A stretch of 64,000 nt of DNA from Sphaerosporella brunnea (taxonomy: Eukaryota; Ascomycota; Pezizomycetes; Pezizales; Pyronemataceae): positions 102,486-166,485 of the forward strand of contig VXIS01000071.1 of NCBI GenBank assembly GCA_008704415.1. The letters are read 5' to 3'. Below, piece after piece: positions 20,694 to 34,110 of this stretch. The notes under the pieces are model-generated. The model was not told the DNA's origin, made no database searches, and was given only the letters and a program-made list of their open reading frames with translations. The translations under genes were made by a program, and so were the position numbers. Each line of letters opens with the position of its first letter. The stretch's first letter is position 1.

Positions 20694-23600
20694 ATGGCCG
20701 AAACCCATCTTATCAAACGGCGGAAAGTCGAGAACGGCGAATCAAACGAGGCTATACCCGACGATGGCTTCGATCCTGACATGATTGCCGCGGTCATCGG
20801 AGAGCATCTACCCGGTGATACGCTGCGGCGGTTGAAGGACGTATCGGGTGGGAACTTGGAGAGAGGTATGTGGAAGTTTCGGTTGCGGCGATGTGGTGAT
20901 GGGATGGATATTTGGCTTCTGACTTTGCTGGTTGTGTAGCGATAAATATGTAAAAATTCACCCTTCCCAAGTCATTGTCTGTCCTGCTGATGTATGTATG
21001 TGTCAGGTACTTCGATGGCTCCTGGAACGCCAGCTCTTCCTTCCCTCAGCAGTCGAATGCGTTCGGTCCCCTTCAGCCCATGTCCAGTCCTCGAAAGCGC
21101 CCTGCCGCATCCAGCTCTTCCCACGCGACCGAGAGGAGAGGCGAACCTAGCTCCGTCACGGCAACAGCTGCGGAATCAGGTGTTGATCTTAAGTCGATGC
21201 CAGGGCGGCGTTACTTGGGGGCCTTTGGCGTTGGTGGCTGGGCTACCAGAAGCGGAACGAGCCTCCTGCAACACGGGCAGGAAGTGAGGATTGAGCGGCA
21301 AAAGATGACATCGAAGCCGCAAGGCAGCAAGAAGGCCACAATCGTGAGGAGAAAGACTCAGGACATCGTAGTTCGTTTCACCGATCCCAAAGGTCAGGAA
21401 GTGGGTAGGCTTCCCCAGGAAACGGCGGAATATATCTCGGCCCTGCTCGATCAGAAAATTATTGCGCTGGAGGGAACTTGTGTTTATGCCCCCGAGCAGA
21501 TACGCACCAATGATACGATTTTCTTGCAGCTGCGTTGCTACATGTTGAGGGAGGCTTTTGAGAGGAGGCTTGCGCCTCTGGATAGTGAGACCACAGACTT
21601 CTTTGGGCCCAAGGAGACGGAGGACGAGCGAGCAATGCGCATGCGGCAGGTCGGACTGGTGAAGCTTTTTAGCGAAATAGGGCTGGAGCCTATAAAAAGC
21701 AACGGTCTCGATCAGAAAAGTAAGCGGGCTGCTATCTTGGATTCCGCCGAAGAGCCGAAAGCAACGCAGCCCGACCCTGAGGCGGAGGAGGGCAAGGAAC
21801 TCGAGCAAGACCAGTTGGATGCTTTGTACAGTATGTGTGCCAAACCACCTAGTTTGCAAGTACACAGTCGTTTTAATCGTTCAATGTGTTTACAGGGAAG
21901 GCACAATCCTTCGATTTTAACTCCCCCGAGGCCGAGCCTGCGGATACATTTGCCTTGAACCTACGTCCATATCAAAAACAAGCTCTCCATTGGCTGCTCA
22001 ACAAGGAACGCAATGTTGCCAATCGCGAAGACGTGTCAATGCACCCTCTGTGGGAGGAATACCCTTGGCCCACTCAAGACCTGGATGGAAACCACATCCC
22101 ACCTGTCGAAGGTGCAGCTCAGTTCTATGTGAACCCTTATTCCGGTGAACTGTCACTGGATTTCCCGCGACAGGAGCAAAATTGCCTGGGCGGAATTCTT
22201 GCAGACGAGATGGGTTTGGGAAAAACTAGTATTTCTCTCAGTTTCGTTTCGTAGTGGCCATGATGCCGCAGGCCACGGCTCTGATTAGTGTGCTGACTGA
22301 TGCCCCAGTTGAAATGCTCAGTTTAATCCATACGAACAAGAGTCCCAGCGACTACAAGCCCAAGAAGACGATTCCCGGGATCCTGGAGAAGGTCTCCACC
22401 ACTCTGGTCGTTGCACCCATGAGTTTGCTCTCTCAGTGGGAATTGGAAACAGAGGCTGCTTCGAAAGAAGGAACCCTGAAACCGTTTGTGTATTATGGAA
22501 ATGACAAAAAGTCTAACCTGCAGTTGCTTTTGAGTTCAAAGGGCGCTCCAGACGTGATAATAACTAGCTACGGCACGGTTCTGTCTGAGTATAACCAAGT
22601 TTTGAAGGGCGGAACTGGCGATGGGGGATTGTTTTCGATCTGTTTCTACAGAATCATATTAGACGAAGCCCACTACATAAAGAACAGGTCTGTTTTCTTC
22701 CCGGCTTATAGACTTGGACAAGACTAAGAATCCTGCAGATTAAGCAAAACAGCGAAGGCATGCTATGAGTTGCTGAGCGAGCATAGATGGGTCTTGACCG
22801 GAACCCCCATCGTCAACCGGTTGGAAGATTTATTCAGTCTGGTCAAATTTCTCCGAGTGGACCCATGGCAGAGCTTTACCTTCTGGAAGAGTTTCATCAC
22901 TACACCTTTCGAAAATAAGGAATTCCTTCGCGCTCTTGACGTCGTTCAAACCGTGCTGGAACCCCTGGTTCTCAGGCGAACGAAGGACATGAAATTACCG
23001 AATGGCGACCCTCTTGTTCCCCTACCAGGTAAAACCACGATCATAGAGAAAGTCCAACTGTCAAATAAGGAGAGAGAGGTGTACGATTTCATCCAAGATC
23101 GCGCAAAGAAGACGTTCAAGCACAACCTTGAGGCCGGCACCCTCATGAAATCTTACACCTCCATCCTTGCGCAAATTCTGCGGCTTCGCCAATCCTGTTG
23201 CCATCCCACCCTTATCCGCAAGAAAGAAGCCGTCGCGGACGAGCTCGAAGCAGAAGCGGCTTACGATGTGGCCAACGGTCTGGCGGACGACATGGACCTG
23301 AACGAGCTCCTGGACCGGTTCTCCGTCGAGTCTTCCGGGAACGAAACCAACGCCAACACCTACGGCGCACACGTCCTGAAGCAGATCAAGGAAGAAGTCG
23401 AGGGCGAGTGTACTTTCTGCTGCGCGGAGCCAATGGAAAACCAGTCCGTCACCAGCTGCTTCCACGCTGCCTGCAGAGACTGCTGGTTCAGCTTCATTTC
23501 CCACGAGCGCGAGTTGGAAAAGCTGCCGCTGTGCCCCAGCTGTCGCAGCCCCATCAACGAACGCGACATCTTCGAAGTCGTCCGCGGCGACGACAACAAT

Positions 23601-24243
23601 AACGACGAAGAGGTCCTGCTGCGCCGCGTCAACAGTTCCCACACTTCCGCAAAGCTGCACGCATTAATCGCCAAACTCAAAGACATGCGCAAAACCGAGC
23701 CGGACACCAAAGCCACCGTGTTCAGCCAGTTCACCAGCTTTTTGGACCTGATCGGACCCGCGCTCGCCCGTGAACGCATCCCGTTCGTGCGCTTCGACGG
23801 GTCCATGTCCCAGCAGGCCCGGAAGGCCGTCATCGACCAGTTCAAGAAACATCACGGCGGCATGGTCATGCTGCTTTCGCTCAAGGCCGGCGGCGTCGGC
23901 TTGAACCTGACGGAGGCGAAGAGGGTGTTCATGATGGATCCGTGGTGGAGCTTTGCGGTCGAGGCCCAAGCTATCGACCGTGTTCACCGCATGGGCCAGA
24001 TGCACGATGTCACCGTCCACCGCTTTGTGGTCGAAGACTCGGTCGAGGAGAGAATGATCAATAAGATACAGGCCCGGAAGAAGTTTATTGCGAGCTCCTT
24101 GGGAATGATGGGTGACGAGGAGAAGAAACAGGTATGGTTGAGCTTTTCTGACTTTTTTTTTGAGTCGTGGTGGTGGTGGTGGTGCGCTGACGCAGATTAT
24201 ATAGGCACGCATCGATGATATTAAAGACCTACTGAGCGATTAG
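20694..24243 (+). CDS. rad5: RAD5/HLTF-type SNF2 translocase with HIRAN and RING domains
   Basis: RAD5 polyubiquitinates PCNA with Ubc13-Mms2 and remodels stalled forks in the error-free branch of damage tolerance. Seven exons are inferred: 20694-20865, 20940-20949, 21007-21830, 21896-22228, 22309-22687, 22739-24131 and 24205-24243 (1049 residues). All phases agree. Exon 2 is only 10 nt and restores LERAINMYFDGSW, the UBA-like helix seen in RAD5 N-termini. A HIRAN domain spans roughly residues 130-260 (RRYLGAFGVGGWATRSG ... EVGRLPQETAEYISAL). The SNF2 domain has Walker A DEMGLGKT near 439-446 and DEAH near 564. A RING finger lies near 797-845 (CTFCC ... CFHAACRDCW ... CPSC), followed by the helicase C domain ending VHRMGQ and ARIDDIKDLLSD. 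RING embedded between the helicase lobes plus HIRAN identifies RAD5 rather than RAD16. Confidence 0.95.
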
Positions 24244-27200
24244 GAACCCTCGGAGGTTCCTAAATAAGTCAGGGAGGGGTGAGGAGAGAGAGAGAGAGGG
24301 GGGGGGTGGGGTGGTGATGTATGTATCGCACATAACGCAGGCGTTTAGATTAGATCTGTAGAACGATTCACGCGCTTAGATGCAAATCCACTTCTTGTTG
24401 TGGCCCACAACACTCATCTCGTCCTCGTGATTATAGCCAAGTAACTGCTTAGTCCAGCCCCTGCTCAGTTCCTCTCATTATGACAGAAATGCGCGTAAAT
24501 TCATAGCAAAGCCTCCTTGAGTGCGAGCTCGGCAGTTTGGAGTCCGCAAAAGCTCCTTGGCCTCAGGAGGAACTGCTCGCTAGATACCTCCACCACCCAC
24601 TACCTCATTCTGTTTGTTTTCATCCATGAAAAAAAGCCCCAACCCGTGGGAAACCAAAACGGTTCCCTCGCCATCTCCAACCTCAGCCTCGCCACGAACA
24701 GACGGGACAAATGATCCTTTCTCGGTCAGCCACAGCTTGAACCATGGCACGTTGCAGAACAGTAGCCCCACGCTCATAGTTAGAGGAACGACCATCCATC
24801 CATCGCTGAAACTCGCACAGATGGCTCAGATGCTATATATGAGTTGTCCTGGCCATCGCTGCGACCTTTCTCTGCCGCATAAGAATAAGCCTTTCCTCTG
24901 CTTCTCGTGATTTTGTTTGTTTTAATCATATTGCATTCGGCCGCTTGCGGCCATGGCATATATAGAAAAGAGAGACTGTGCTACCCCTTAGGAACAGAGC
25001 CTACTACTGGGGCCTGCGGCTCTCTTAAGGAAAGAAAATCAAGGAAATCGCAAAAAGTATACAGAAGGGACTGTGTTTCACCCCCTCTTCAACCCCGCAC
25101 GTCCGGAGCCCGCTGCTCCCTCTCCTTCCCTCTGCTTCTCGTGATATATATAGCCTGCAAAATGGTTGTCCACAAAGCTAGTGCTCCGTAAAAAAAAAAA
25201 AACTCGGCCATATACTACTACTACAGCGAACAATGGTTCATGGGCATCCGCTGAAAACCAGATGCCAATCAACCATTCGAACTGTTTTGCTCCTCACGGA
25301 ACATCACCCTAGATCTCTTCACGGGGTATCACTTGATAGCGGTGGCAGCTCGGACATCCCGAAATAAAATAACGGACGAAGGCTTTCTGGTGAAAGGTGC
25401 TTTCCGAACCTCATTGTTTTGCTGTAGTAGTGGAGCAGAACTTTATTTATCATTATAGATTCTCGGATTCGATGGAAATAACGTTGACATGGGCCAGGCA
25501 CGGCTGTCCTGTTGCAGGCAGGCCAGGCCTTACTATATAACACTTTTTTATAATTTTTTTTTTTTGAGCTTTTTCAGTCTCTCTAGAGCAGCATATCTAT
25601 CGCTTGATGAAGAGTTTTCAACTTTATTCATCTGATATTGCACGTGCAAAAGGTGGCCTCCCCAACCATATCACGGCTCATTCCTTCTTGTTCGGCAATG
25701 GTCGCAACGGCTCTCGCGAGCTCGAGGGCTTGTCGCCGGGTCCAGGCTATGTCACATCCGTGTCGCCGCTTCCCGCTGTTTAAGTTTCTGCAAAGCCTCG
25801 ACCGCTCGCCCGCACTATATGATAAAGTGCACTTTTAGGGACCGCAACACTCTATCTATATCCTCCTCTTACCCCCCTCTTTCTCTCAGCCGCCACTCCC
25901 CAAACCTCCTCCTGGTTGAATCCGAGATCCCCGGCACCAGGACGTAGCCGGTGGTTCCCGGGTATTCGTCGACCAACATAAACTCATAACCCTCATGGTC
26001 AGGGGAGTTAACATCAGCAACTCCTTCTCGGCGAGGATCTCGTCCAGCTCCTTCTCCTGCATGGAGAGCCTTGGCCTTGCCAAGTCGGCCAGGAACCGGG
26101 GTCCCGGTCCTCGAAGAAGGAGGCGGTGAATTCCAGGAACTGTGGGAATTTTACCCCACCCGCTTGGCCACGACACCAGCACCCGAGAGGCCAGGCCGGA
26201 GAGATATGCCTGTCCGGGAGCAGTTTCGCCGAGCGGCCAGTCGTCCAGCAACGGGTGTCGTCGAACCGTGAGCTGGAGACATGCATGCTACTACTCAACA
26301 GTTAGTACTCATCCATCCATCAAAACACCAATCAAAAAAGGAAGCGATGCTTACGTGTGTGCGTTTGTGTTGACTGTTTTCGCGAGGAATCTCAGACGTA
26401 GGTTGTCGGGGTGGTTGAAGGGTGAAGGAGAGGTTGTTGTGCCTCGAAACTCGCGGCCAACTCAGTCTCGATGGTCCGTGGGCTGCGGGGTGGTAATCAT
26501 GCCGGGCGTGATACCAAACAAGCACTTAATGCTGAGCTTGGAAGCTCTCTATGCACTGAATACTTAGTGCTGGAGTAACTTTACAGTTTACACGCAATAT
26601 CAAAAGCGCGAGCTGGTATAGATATACGTCTTTGCCGCGCATTCCCGCGGAAGACCAGCAGTCGAGTGACCGCAGATGAGATGAATCTACAAAGTCGCGC
26701 CCAGTACTTCCCTCCATCCCAATCTTTTCCTTCCTTCCATATCAAGCGCATGCATGCCTTCCTCACATCAAGCGCGTCCAAAATGTGAGGGCACGCGCCG
26801 ATAGGCCCGGCCGACCACACAACCCGCCCAAGTACTCTAGTACATAGATATCGCCGGCGGGATGAGACCTTCTTCCGATCGGCACGATCTGCCGGCTCAT
26901 CGGGGGGGGGGGGGGGGGGTAGGGCTCAGACGTCGACAAGGCTTCAAACACGCACTTACATACATCGCGAAAAGCTAGGGATTTGGTCTTGCGGATATAT
27001 ATCTACGGCAAGTCTCCCGGGCGACCCCCTCGAACTCTTCCGCCGAGTTTACCTGGAACCACCGCATGCAGCCACCAAACAGCGCAACGTTGACTAACTA
27101 ACTAACTAACGATTCCAATCCCGCCCGCAGCAGCGCAGCAGGGACGTGGTATCGTAGCACATCCCCCAAAACCCCAAGATCTCTCCCACATCACCAAAAA

Positions 27201-28334
27201 AGCAACATCTCTCTCTCCCCAGGGAGAAAGGACAAGATAACAACAACAACGTTAACCCGCGGAAAGCGATCTTCTGCATGCAGAAGGGAGGGAGTGATGA
27301 GGATGAGTCGAGCGGATTTTCCGGCATTGCATACATACGAACGGTACGATGGTGGAGGGGGGGGAGGGGGCAGATTAATGATACCCACCCACCCTATAAT
27401 AATGTCAACAAACGGATATCACCAACCAACCGCAACCCGCAACGGCTATTTCGAATCCACCCAGCCCATATGTATAGTACAGATATAACTATCTACTTGG
27501 CAACAAATCCCAAGCCCAAGCCTGAGCCCAAGTCTCCCAGCCACCGCCATCAAGCAGGCAGGCAAACAAGACCAGGAATACAATGCACAATCACAACCAC
27601 AACAAGCAGGCGTCGTCCTGCTCCCTCCCACAATCACATCCCCCACCCCCTTCGTGTAATAGCTCCCCATATAAGGCCGCGGCACAGGCGCTGCTCACTT
27701 CTGTCAAGCTGGAAGGACAGAATTCGATACTGGCCCGCCTGTTGCATCAAACTCAAACGAGTTATGTGTGTGTGTGTGCATATACAGGCTACATATGTTG
27801 AAACCAACAAAACAATCTCTTGCATACGGAAGTCCTCATGCATGGTGCTGATCGAGAGAGGACGGTGACGAATTGGCATACAGTAGAGCAGTTTGGTATA
27901 GAGCAGGTACACATGGAGCGTGACAGGGTGAAAGCCTCCTGTTCGTCGCTTGGGTATGCCTGTCGGTGCTGAAACCGCATCACTCCCAATGGATGAACGA
28001 AGGAAAGAAAGAAACAACGGTTCAATTCCCAATCACCAGAACCCCCCACCCTCCACCACCTGACATTAACAGTTTTCTCCCCACATGTCTAGACCCTATT
28101 CATCCAAACACTCTCACACCCCTATGCGTAAGTCTTTGCTGCTATCCACAGAGAAAAAACGCGTTGGTTGCTCATTTGAACTATGTAACGAAGACACACG
28201 CAGCTCTGGAACGGGGAAAAAAGGAAACCGGAAGGAAAGAGTGCACAAGAGAAAAAAGGGACGCGGACGGATCGTTAACATGACGGCAATTCGAAGGACA
28301 TCATAAGGCAAAACACGAAAGTCGTTGTATGCCC
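24244..28334. other. 4.1-kb spacer, no intact gene recognised
   Basis: It contains G-rich simple sequence just after rad5, several mononucleotide tracts (for example the G run at 26901-26918) and an ACTA-type microsatellite (27092-27109). One coding-like but frame-broken stretch on the minus strand (25886-26280) has several short protein-like pieces in two frames (FLADLARPRLSMQEKELDE and HEGYEFMLVDEYPGTTGYV). The 3' flank of ARF1 is at the right end. Confidence 0.5.
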
Positions 28335-29298
<964 letters not shown>

Positions 29299-31208
29299 GG
29301 TGCAAGATTACTCGGCGATGTGAAGTGGTTGAAGGTCCTGTTGGTCGCAAAGGGGGTTAGAAAAAAGGTGTTCAGAGAAGTCGCTTGTCGGTGGCACAAA
29401 AAGACGAATAGGCTACAGCACGTGGGTGGCTGTGCCGATGAGGGGGGACAACGCAGAGAGATATTCGCAGGAGGATATCTTGAAGCGAGCACACAGCGCG
29501 ACAAGAGGAGAGAGACCACTGTCGCGTATTGGAGTGGAGTGATCGAGCCGAGCTCTCGTGATCGAACCCAAAAAGGGGGGGGGGGGTCGGCGAAGGCAAG
29601 GTTGGTTGCTCACACAATAGCGGGGAACCGACGTGAATATGGGGCGATAAGAGGGGTAAAGAGCCGAAATAGCCAGTTAGCGGGGGGGTTCAAGACTTAC
29701 GGATATGATAGTAAGTTGGTGGTGGTAAACGGGGGGGGGGTGGGTGGGTGACGAGGTGGTGGTGGTGGAGGCGGTGGTTGTTGAAGCTGGTGATGGGTGA
29801 GGAGGAAGATGGAGAGGCTCGGAAGGGTGAGATGGACTTGGACTGGCTGGCTAAGCTTGGCTTGGGGCGATGTGGCAGAAAAAGGACAGCTCAACAGGAG
29901 GAAGGGGCTCAACTGGGTTGGCTTGCTTGCTGACACACACGGTGAAATAGCCGCGATTGGGTCGGTGGGCGACGCGGCAAGCAACGGCGTCGTTGAAAAT
30001 GGTAGAAACGTGCTGAGAAACGCTGATGAGAATGCCCGCTCTCGCGCTCCTTAAATCCTCACAAAATGTGGACACTTCATTATATTGCGGATTGCTCACA
30101 CTCTGCGATCAAGCTCTCGCCAAGCCCACGCGTCGCGGTGTGGAACGGCAGAAACGACGCACGAACTTCTCCCTCCAGCCAACCACAACCTTACACCATC
30201 GCCAGATTGCAGAAACGTCTGCTGTGACGAATACGACCACGATGACTCTTCCTCATGAAACTGCTTAGCAGTTATTCAGCTGATGTAGTCATCGGACCAA
30301 CTTCTACCCTTAATGAGTCCCCGCCTTTGATCAGGACAGATATCAGCTTCTGTGGCCTCTCGCCTGATCCCCGTTCGATTGACGTTTATTCTCCGAACTC
30401 CATATCCTGATCGACACCAGGCACTGGATTGCATCTGTCCGCAACTTTCTCTTGCATGCCGGCCAGTCATGTCATAGCCAATATCATTCTATATGACGAC
30501 TGCAGCGGACACTCAACTCCAATCACCAGCCCCGGCAACCACGGACTTCGGATTCTGGGAAAACCATTCTCCACACAACCATTCCCATCCGCTGATACCG
30601 CCATTGCTTGCATGTGCTTGTGCATCCGAAGGCATCTGACAGCTGCACCGACGACCCAGGGCACCAGCAAGCAATTCCGACCTGAAACTCCGGTTTTCTG
30701 TTACCTATCCTGCAACCACCATTCCATTCCCATCGAGTAATGAGATTAGATGTATCAAAAGTATATCTACCAACTTCCGTCATATCTCTACAGATGCGTT
30801 GTCAACGGGGCGGCCGGTCTTCATCTCTACCCTCGGCCTCTGGTACGCTGCCGATCCGAAGATAATTCCAGCCACCGCCGAGTTGGCTGCGAGACATGGA
30901 TCCCACATGGAACAACCAACGATCTTGACGGCTGGGATAACCGGGAGCGGAAAGAGATCATGGCGATGATGCGCATGCAGCGGCGAACTCTCTCACTCTA
31001 TCAAATATCCAAAACCTGTAGCTGCGAGTGGGGAGGGGACAAGTATCCGTTCGCAACGGAAAAAGTAAAAGGTAAAGGTAATTTTAAGCATCAACGCCAG
31101 AATCCAATCCAATATCTACCCGCGGTCCCGGTAGCACCCCCCAGATTCGCGACTGTGCGCTGCATTACGGTCCGCCCCTTGCCGCCGCCGCCCGCGGTTG
31201 CGCCTGAC

Positions 31209-31240
31209 ACCACCACCACCACCACCACCACCACCACCAC
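31209..31240 (+). repeat. (CAC)n microsatellite
   Basis: About ten perfect ACC/CAC triplets in the arf1 upstream spacer. Confidence 0.9.
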
Positions 31241-31576
31241 TGCGTAAATACGCTACTGTAGTCTCCTCCTTGGGGGATCGATAACAACAAGCCATGCATG
31301 CCTCAGCAAACAGCAGGCTTTCCCCAAATATTTTCATCCGCATCCGTCCTCGTGAAAAAAAAAACTCGGCCGGCCAGAATCACAATCACAATCATGGCCC
31401 ACCAGCCAGCCAATCCCCAATGCATACATTTATGATGTGGTGGTGTCGGTTCTCACCTCTATAGCTAAACCTGTTGCTGTGAATGGAATATAGGGCTGTA
31501 ACGCATCTCAAAGAAAAAGATTTCCGCAACCGGCGCTGGCGCAAACGCCCCGTATAGTACAACTCACCCACCCATC

Positions 31577-31613
31577 CATCACCATCACCATCACCAGCAG
31601 CAGCAGCAGCAGC
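31577..31613 (+). repeat. Compound (CATCAC)n-(CAG)n microsatellite
   Basis: Three CATCAC-like units run directly into six CAG triplets. Confidence 0.85.
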
Positions 31614-32078
31614 ACATCATCACCAGCACAGCCGCTATCATCAAATACTGGACGCCATCTCTTTGGCTGTGCTTACTAGTTCTAGCGGGCGAGTGATCGG
31701 TTGTGATGTAATGTGATATTTGCTTGTTTGTTTTATTGTTTTTTCTATAGCATATAGAAGGAAAAAAAAACATTCAAACTTTTTTGTAGCCTGCCACAAG
31801 CCATCCCTGCCCCCCCCCCCCCCAACAGATTCCTCCAGACAAATGATAAAGGAAATGTGAAAGCGAATCAAACGCCGTTTGCACCCCCTTAGCCAACTCC
31901 ACCAGGTTCCGCAAAGCAACAAGTAGTGCAAAACCAGGTAAATCCGATCAAAAAAAAAGCACAGCCATAGCTATATAGCGGAAAGAAAAAAACAAAAAAA
32001 ATAGAGCCGCTCAGATCAGAAAACACAACAAAAAAAAAGGGCTATGGAAATCCCACCCACACAAAGTTGCAGGTCGAT

Positions 32079-32991
32079 CTACGAAGCAACAGCACCACGG
32101 CGGTGGTGCATGCAGTTCTCGCGTAGCAGCGGCATTTGATCCCCCGCAGCGGCGAAATCGCGCGAATCCTTGTCCTGGTGCTCCTCGAACTTCTCGCCGC
32201 TGATCCAACCGACGCCGGCCTTGATTATTTCCATAACGGTGTCGACCTCCTCCTTTGATCTGGGGGCGTAAACCATCACGAATTCCTGGGGGACGAAGCG
32301 GCGACACCAGCCGCCTTTTGCCAAGGGGTGGCGTTCTGCACATTGGTGTTAGCAATGTTATTGTTGGGATGGGGATGGGATGGGATGGGAACTTACCACC
32401 CCAGCCAGCCTCGAGCACCATCTTGATATCCTCCGGGTGCAGCGTCATGTGCATGCTCCCGTCGATGGGGTGGGCATGACAGATCTCGCCGTTGCAGGCC
32501 GGGTTCGCCGTCTTCAGCGAGAACAGGCCTGGACAGTGTTTTTCGAACGCGCTGACGTCCATGCGGAATCTGCTGGGATAGTCTTTGGCCAGCTTCATGA
32601 TGCACGTCGAGAAGTAGGTGAAGATCTCCTTGGACGGTCGCTGGTTGGTTTGCCGGTGAGGTGCGATCCCCGCTACATTCGGCCGGTTGGACAGGCGTGT
32701 TGGTATCTGCCCGGTCCGAAGAAAGCCGGTGTTGCGAAGCTCTGACGGAACCGGGGCCGGGGTGTAGGTGTTACGGAGCGTAAACAACCGCAGGAACGTG
32801 ATCTTTAGGTACCCTGGGAAGGTAGAGGGGGTCCCGCCTGGCCCGAGAGAGAGGAAGTCTTCGTAGTCTTTATAGGTGACGTAGGCTAGCAGAGCAAGAA
32901 GGACGATGAATGCGGGCGCCATGGGGGGGGAAGAGTGGGAGGGCGCCGGGACGGAGGTGAAGTTGGAGGCGTCGTAGTTTTCGTAATGCAT
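32079..32991 (-). CDS. Luciferase-like-domain fungal membrane protein
   Basis: Two exons are inferred: 32397-32991 and 32079-32335, giving 283 residues. A membrane segment lies near residues 25-41 (APAFIVLLALLAYVTYKDY). A luciferase-like domain covers the C-terminal part (HPIDGSMHMTLHPEDIKMVLEAGWGERHPLAK across the splice, described here in parts, then CRRFVPQEFVMVYAPRSKEEVD). The splice at GWG/ERHP restores a continuous domain; without it the protein would run into an unrelated frame. This Pfam-type 'luciferase domain' is common in ascomycetes without evidence of light emission; the catalytic role is unknown. No cluster partners are nearby. Confidence 0.82.
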
Positions 32992-33759
32992 GGTTGGCGG
33001 AAGAAAGGAAGGCTCGTCTTAAGTTTGTGATGATGCAATTGAGGGTCAGTGTTTGCAGTTGTTCCGTGAAGCTGAGGTGGTTGTTTGTTGTGGGTTGTTG
33101 TTGGTATTGCAGAAAGAACTGGAAACTGAACTGTGGTGGAAGAAGTGGTGCTCCGATAAAGGGCAGGAGCAAGCGTAGAATTGTTGGGCGGGTGGAATTG
33201 AAAAGCGCTGTAGTAGATACTGGCATTGCTGTTGGGGAAGACGGGGCGATCTTTATACGATTTTGTGTTGTATGGTTGAGGTTCGATTCAAAGAAAGAAG
33301 AGCAGCTGCGTTCAGAAGCTCAAGTTGATGCGCAAAGTAAATCCCTACCCCGGTTCAAACGGATACATGCAGCAGCACTGGAAGGCAAGGGGAACTGATG
33401 TACGGCCGCTTGCAAGGAAGATAGAGTGCGGAACTGCAAAGGGTACTGCAGAAGGGACACATTAGGTACATAGCATTGGGGGCGGCCCGGGGGGGGGGGG
33501 GGGTGGGTGGGCAGGGCGGCGACCGGCCGGATGTACACTGCATCATGAGTGTGATCAGACAGCCACTGGCACTGGCCATTGGGTCCAGCATCGCTCTCGA
33601 GCTCATCGCTCGAAAATCCCCGCAATTTGATGATCGTGACCAACTCTGCTTCCACACGCCTCGGCCTGGCTGTTGCGGCTGGTGTTGTTGTTGTGATTGT
33701 TGACGTGGGCAAGCTTGCAAGCTGCAAGCTGCTCGGTCCTTCCATATCGACACACCACC

Positions 33760-33796
33760 ACCACTACCACCACCACTACCACCACCACTACCACCC
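33760..33796 (+). repeat. 12-bp (CACCACTACCAC)n minisatellite
   Basis: Three near-perfect copies of CACCACTACCAC. Confidence 0.8.
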
Positions 33797-34043
33797 CTCA
33801 ATGGCACAAGGCAAGCACATACCAGCCAAGATGGGAAGTGAAGAAGACATTATGAGAGCTTGCAACCTGTTGACTAACGGACATCGAGGGGAGTATCCAC
33901 CGCCGCACCGGCGCAGAAAGCGGATAGGCTGCAAAAGGTGCTCATGCAACAACTATAGTATACTACCTATACTATGAGACCCTCTAATGGACGGTGGTTT
34001 CGGTCGACTCACGACGAAGGGCCATAGCTGCAATTGCAGGGAC

Positions 34044-34045
<2 letters not shown>

Positions 34046-34076
<31 letters not shown>

Positions 34077-34110
34077 CTTTCTTTTTTTTCTTTTTCTTTC
34101 TTTCTTTTTT
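34046..34110 (+). repeat. Long T/pyrimidine tract
   Basis: A run of about 30 T followed by T-rich sequence with interspersed C; the length may be unreliable in assembly. Confidence 0.85.

Larger units (their letters stand above)
29299..32078. other. 2.8-kb spacer upstream of arf1
   Basis: The first several hundred bases are likely arf1 promoter and leader (pyrimidine-rich on the minus strand). Trinucleotide repeats occur at 31209-31240 and 31577-31613, and a C run at 31809-31823. No gene recognised. Confidence 0.5.

Noticed and set aside
22229..22308. Apparent frameshift and stop in rad5 after the Walker A motif
   Set aside because: A clean 80-nt intron (GTATTT...CCCCAG) restores GLGKTIEMLSLIHTNK.
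33270..33300. GGTTCGATTC-like tRNA B-box, and a similar one on the minus strand near 29560
   Set aside because: No matching A-box, acceptor stem or cloverleaf could be drawn around either.
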